In this document: positions 60,560-64,000 of the stretch, in pieces
How the letters are laid out: each line of letters starts with the position of its first letter
Numbering within the stretch: position 1 is the stretch's first letter
Source of the DNA: Tetramitus jugosus
Taxonomy: Eukaryota; Heterolobosea; Eutetramitea; Acrasida; Vahlkampfiidae
Direction of reading: 5' to 3'
Assembly: GCA_937625935.1 (NCBI GenBank)
Contig: OW569351.1
Span: 1 to 64,000, forward strand
DNA: 64,000 nt
Made by a program: the position numbers and the translations under genes
Notes under the pieces: model-generated
The model's database searches: none
What the model was told of the DNA's origin: nothing
What the model saw: only the letters and a program-made list of their open reading frames with translations

Positions 60560-61942
60560 TTAGTCATCATCTGATGATCCAAACCAATTAGAGAAGAAAC
60601 CTCCTACTCCTGAACTAGAGTCATCATCATCCACATAGTCATCATCGTCAATGTATTCATCATCATCATTTGTGTCCTGTACATGATCTGCCTCTTGGGT
60701 ACGATCCAAGCCTTCGTTGGCAGTCTCAGCGCCCTCTACACCTGCACCTGCTGCACCACCCACAGCACCTCCTGCTGCACCTCCTGCTGCACCTCCTGCT
60801 GCACCACCTGCGGCGCCACCTGCTGCACTACCACCCAATCCGCCTAATCCATATCCACCCGTGTGGATATTGCCTGCGATAGAGTCAACAAGTCTGCTAA
60901 ATGGCAGTGATTGAAGCCAGACCTTTCCAGGACCAGTCAGAGTAGACAAGAAGAGACCTTCTCCACCCAAAATCATGTTCTTGAAGCCCGGAAGTCTCTC
61001 AATACCAAAAGTGACCGATTTTTCAAAAGCAACCAACGTTCCAGAGCTCATCTTGATCATTTCTCCCTCTGCCAACTCTCGCATCATCAAAGATCCACCT
61101 GCACGCAACAAGATCAACCCATCCCCTGTCAATTCTTGCAGAATGAAGCCCTCTCCACCAAAGAATCCCGCTCCCAACGAGTGCTGAGAATACATTTCAA
61201 ACTGAGTACTCATTGCACCACACAAGAATGCACCCTTTTGACACACAAGTGATCCACCGTGCTCCCACAATTGCACAGGAATAATCTTTGATGGATAGGA
61301 TGCTGCCAAACAAACCTTTGCTACACCAGTCAATGACATTGCTGCTGCTGATGATGATGAATCTTCACTCACAACAACCACAGATTTCTCATCAACAGCA
61401 TCACTATTCAAACCTCTTCTCTTATTGACAAAATCCGAAATGAAAAAATTTTCACCAGTCATCAATCGTTTCAATCCCTGTGATACTCCTCCACCCGTAC
61501 TCGTCTCAATCTCCACTCCATTCTCCATGTAGACCAAACTACCAGTCTCCGCACGAATACCTTCACCAGGCTGTAAATCAATCTCTACTGCAGCCATCTC
61601 ATTACCAATGATACGATAGGGAAAAACACCTCTTGAGCTATTGTGTTCACGTGAATCGATTTGAACGCTTGAGAGCTGTTGAGCGACTTGATGAGAGTTG
61701 AATTGATTATTTGCTCGTACAAGTGAAGATGACTGACTCTTCTTTATGAGCTTCTTCTTTCCTCCAGTGCTGTACCAGAGCTTGTGAGGAGTGAGTGATG
61801 AGTGGGAGAGTGGTGAAAAAAAGGAAGGTGTTGGTGTTGTTGGTGGTGGAAGTGAACATGTGAGAGTAGATTGGGCGAAGTGGTGATTACGTTTGAGTAA
61901 GAGATGGATACCTCTTCTCGATGTTCTTTGCATATTGATCAT
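60560..61942 (-). CDS. AIM24: AIM24-family mitochondrial protein
   Basis: 460 residues from ATG 61942. A basic presequence (RTSRRGIHLLLKRNHHFAQS) precedes the AIM24 beta-barrel domain (PF01987): MAAVEIDLQPGEGIRAETGS, LVYMENGVEIETSTGGG, MTGENFFISDF, HSLGAGFFGGEGFILQELTG and GPGKVWLQSLPFSRLV. In yeast, Aim24 sits in the mitochondrial inner membrane and supports MICOS and respiratory complexes. An insertion (about residues 180-205, Ser/Ala/Val-rich) interrupts the domain. Tandem AAGG units (about 380-405) and a strongly acidic tail (DDDEYIDDDDYVDDDD) follow and are unlike yeast Aim24. It converges with the PARG-like gene, with 82 bp between stops. Confidence 0.88.
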   Translation of the reverse strand: MINMQRTSRRGIHLLLKRNHHFAQSTLTCSLPPPTTPTPSFFSPLSHSSLTPHKLWYSTGGKKKLIKKSQSSSLVRANNQFNSHQVAQQLSSVQIDSREHNSSRGVFPYRIIGNEMAAVEIDLQPGEGIRAETGSLVYMENGVEIETSTGGGVSQGLKRLMTGENFFISDFVNKRRGLNSDAVDEKSVVVVSEDSSSSAAAMSLTGVAKVCLAASYPSKIIPVQLWEHGGSLVCQKGAFLCGAMSTQFEMYSQHSLGAGFFGGEGFILQELTGDGLILLRAGGSLMMRELAEGEMIKMSSGTLVAFEKSVTFGIERLPGFKNMILGGEGLFLSTLTGPGKVWLQSLPFSRLVDSIAGNIHTGGYGLGGLGGSAAGGAAGGAAGGAAGGAAGGAVGGAAGAGVEGAETANEGLDRTQEADHVQDTNDDDEYIDDDDYVDDDDSSSGVGGFFSNWFGSSDDD

Positions 61943-62179
61943 TTTGCAAGCTTCTTGAAGTTGTTGTTTGATTTTTTTGGTTTCGTGACGGATAAAAATT
62001 TTGGAGTTGGTGGAAGATCATGATCGGGGAGAACTCAGGAACAGTGGAAAGTTCCAAGTCGGTTTTTTCACAATCGGCCAAATCAAAAATCAAGTGACAC
62101 AAACAAAACCGAATTTTCTCTCGAGAGAAAAACAAAACAACCACCACGACTAGTATTCGAACAAACACATACCACTCAC

Positions 62180-63733
62180 ATGAAACAACCCACTTCTCCA
62201 CTCCTCATCAACACTCAAAACACCCATAAGGAATTCAACCACGATTCTCTTTCTCCGCTGTACAGCAAAAACAATACTCCGACCCGACATCTTTCTCCCG
62301 ACAGCCTCTACAGTGTGAGCGAATGGTCCGTTGGTCAAGTCACACACTGGCTCAAGCAATGCGGATTCTCAAAGCACGTACAGAGCACGTTCGAATCGCA
62401 TCGCATCGACGGACGCGTGCTCCTCTGTCTCAACGAACATGATTTGCGACAAGCTCCCCTGCGAATGAACATTCTAGGCGACTTGAAACGCATGTCCATT
62501 GCGATACAACAATTGAGACGCAAATGGAAACAACAAATACAACAACATCAGTTAGCTACAACCAACAACAACAACAACAACAACAACAATGACGATGGAA
62601 GTGGTGGAAACAACATGACTTTGGACAATGAAAATGATGATGACTCTGATAGCAATGATCGTAATGATGATTACAACAGTAAGCAAACAAAAACAAACAA
62701 GTCATCCAAGAGTCATCACAGTCACAGTCGCAACAGAGACTCACTACAGTCATTGTTGCTACTAGGAGAAGACAATTCCATACCAGAGACATTGGGTCTC
62801 TTGTGGGAGCATTATCTTCCGTCTTTGACGATACCGAGTCCAGAGATTGAACCCTGGTCCTCCATGTTATCCAAACTCTTTGTTTCCATTTGTTTCTTTT
62901 TCATTTCTATTTTTGTCACGTCGTTGACCATGGTGTTTGTTCATGAGCGTGTGCCTGATCCGTTGACTTATCCTCCGTTGCCCGACATTATACTTGATAA
63001 TGTTCCGTTGATACCGTGGGCGTTTGTTGCGAGTGAAGTGCTTGCTGCTATTTTGTTTGTCATCATGTGTGGTGTCATGTTTGTTCACAAGCATCGAGGA
63101 GTGATATTGAGGAGGATGCTTGCAGTGATTGGAACAGTGTTTTTGTTGCGTTGTGTGACCATGTTTGTGACGAGTTTGAGTGTGCCTGGTGAGCACTTGG
63201 GTAGTGGTTGTAAGGCGTTGCCTCCATTGAATACGATTGATGAAAAGTTGCAGAGAGCTTGGTTGATTGCTTCGAGATTTGGTTTGTCGATCACTGGATT
63301 GAAAACATGTGGCGATTACATGTTTTCTGGGCATTCGAGCTGTTTGACTCTGTTGAATTTGTTTATTGTGGAATATACGCCAAGAAACTATCGAGGATTG
63401 CACATCATGTCATGGACAATGAATTTGTTTGGCATGGCGTTTGTGTTGGCCGCTCACGAGCATTATAGTCTTGATGTATTTCTGGCATTCTACATTTCTA
63501 GTCGTATGTTTGGTTACTATCATCAGCATGCCAACATTCAGCACGCGTTGGATGATCTGGACAAGGATCACAAGGATTCTTGGTTCATGTACATTCCTCT
63601 CTTCTCCTTTTTGGAAGAGAATATGAATGGAAAGCTACCAAACGAGTACGAGTGGCCATGGGCACCACTGCTCGACTCATTGAGGAGAAAGTTGCGCAGG
63701 AATAATCGAGATGAAAACAACAAACAGAAGTAA
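62180..63733 (+). CDS. SAM-domain sphingomyelin synthase-related protein (SMSr/SAMD8-like)
   Basis: 517 residues from ATG 62180. A SAM domain (about 50-120) shows WSVGQVTHWLKQCGF, HRIDGRVLLCLNEHDL and ILGDLKRM. An Asn/Asp-rich linker follows, then six predicted membrane segments from about 230. The catalytic core has CGDYMFSGHSSCLTLLNLF and AAHEHYSLDVFLAFYIS, carrying the His-His-Asp triad of sphingomyelin synthases, with the SMSr-like continuation RMFGYYHQHAN. Family members transfer phosphocholine or phosphoethanolamine to ceramide in Golgi or ER. SMSr makes ceramide phosphoethanolamine and senses ER ceramide. It starts 237 bp from the divergent AIM24 gene and converges with the EF-G gene, 22 bp between stops. 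Confidence 0.92.
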   Translation: MKQPTSPLLINTQNTHKEFNHDSLSPLYSKNNTPTRHLSPDSLYSVSEWSVGQVTHWLKQCGFSKHVQSTFESHRIDGRVLLCLNEHDLRQAPLRMNILGDLKRMSIAIQQLRRKWKQQIQQHQLATTNNNNNNNNNDDGSGGNNMTLDNENDDDSDSNDRNDDYNSKQTKTNKSSKSHHSHSRNRDSLQSLLLLGEDNSIPETLGLLWEHYLPSLTIPSPEIEPWSSMLSKLFVSICFFFISIFVTSLTMVFVHERVPDPLTYPPLPDIILDNVPLIPWAFVASEVLAAILFVIMCGVMFVHKHRGVILRRMLAVIGTVFLLRCVTMFVTSLSVPGEHLGSGCKALPPLNTIDEKLQRAWLIASRFGLSITGLKTCGDYMFSGHSSCLTLLNLFIVEYTPRNYRGLHIMSWTMNLFGMAFVLAAHEHYSLDVFLAFYISSRMFGYYHQHANIQHALDDLDKDHKDSWFMYIPLFSFLEENMNGKLPNEYEWPWAPLLDSLRRKLRRNNRDENNKQK

Positions 63734-63755
63734 ATGTGATAATTTAATTGTTTGT

Positions 63756-64000
63756 TTAGTATCCTCGAACTTCGATCAATTTCTTGGCTTGGTATTCTCT
63801 GCCCATTGCCTCATATCGATCAAATTGCATGACATAATGTCCCAATCCTCTCGTCATTGATCTCAAGTGTTTTGCATAACCAATCAATTCGCTCAATGGA
63901 ACTTCAGCGTGAATCACTTGTTCGTCGTGAGATCCTCTCATGACACTAATACCCTTCACTCTGCCTCTTCTGCCACCGCTAATATCAGACATGACACTGC
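63756..64000 (-). CDS. Elongation factor G-like protein, C-terminal part (cut by window edge)
   Basis: About 80 C-terminal residues are inside the window; the gene continues beyond 64000. The region matches domain V of EF-G/mitochondrial EF-G: MSDISGGRRGRVKGI, HDEQVIHAEVPLSELIGYA, KHLRSMTRGLGHYVMQFDRY. These are the conserved R-R-G, VPL(S/A)E(M/L)xGYA and LRS-T-G segments. EF-G promotes tRNA translocation or, in the GFM2 form, ribosome recycling. The organelle type is likely because cytosolic eEF2 differs at these motifs. GFM1 versus GFM2 cannot be settled from this part. Confidence 0.85.
   Translation of the reverse strand, partial: SVMSDISGGRRGRVKGISVMRGSHDEQVIHAEVPLSELIGYAKHLRSMTRGLGHYVMQFDRYEAMGREYQAKKLIEVRGY

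Overview
The window is the left end of a eukaryotic chromosome. It starts with 894 bp of telomeric CCCAAA repeats (TTTGGG on the other strand). After about 3 kb of decayed subtelomeric DNA it runs into dense, mostly single-copy eukaryotic genes. Introns are few (11 recognised), mostly 60-170 nt with GTATGT-like 5' ends. TAA and TGA serve as stops in ordinary genes, Asn/Gln runs are common, and there are RCC1, RGS-START, PhoPQ/AprA-like and ITD-type leucine-rich-repeat proteins. Together these suggest a free-living amoeboflagellate of the Heterolobosea (Naegleria and relatives). That assignment is inferred from gene style and is not proven here.

Layout. 0-4 kb: telomere, eroded ORFs, a 267-bp MITE and a piggyBac-like zinc-binding remnant. 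4-12.4 kb: RCC1-like protein, F-box/LRR protein, Rho-family GTPase, GT64 glycosyltransferase, a small membrane protein and an RGS-START protein. 12.6-30 kb: mitochondrial glycine decarboxylase, gamma-glutamylcyclotransferase-like protein, mitochondrial MnmE/GTPBP3, an AGFG-like ArfGAP, a four-exon spastizin (ZFYVE26) homologue without a visible FYVE finger, and an ankyrin protein. 30.5-39.6 kb: SEM1/DSS1, NOT4, PSMA1, Rab21 and a GPI-anchored PhoPQ/AprA-like protein. SEM1, NOT4 and PSMA1 are consecutive and all relate to the ubiquitin-proteasome system.

39.8-45.7 kb is a retrotransposon nest. Four copies of one non-LTR (LINE-like) family lie head to tail on the minus strand. Two start just upstream of plus-strand tRNA genes (Glu-CTC and Ala-TGC), and one is interrupted by a second copy of the subtelomeric MITE. 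45.9-64 kb returns to housekeeping genes: TRAPPC2, a P4-ATPase flippase, an unknown small protein, REV7, a DEAD-box helicase, EIPR1, a small basic protein, a second F-box/LRR gene, an SDR oxidoreductase, a PARG-like macrodomain enzyme, AIM24, a SAM-domain sphingomyelin-synthase-related enzyme, and the 3' end of an EF-G gene cut by the window edge.

The most unusual items are: (i) the second F-box/LRR gene, which sits inside a 1.1-kb segment bounded by perfect 38-bp inverted repeats with terminal TA, apparently a gene carried by a transposon-like cassette; (ii) the tRNA-adjacent LINE-like family, reminiscent of Dictyostelium TRE elements; and (iii) a homogeneous TTTGGG telomere in an organism that is not a ciliate.
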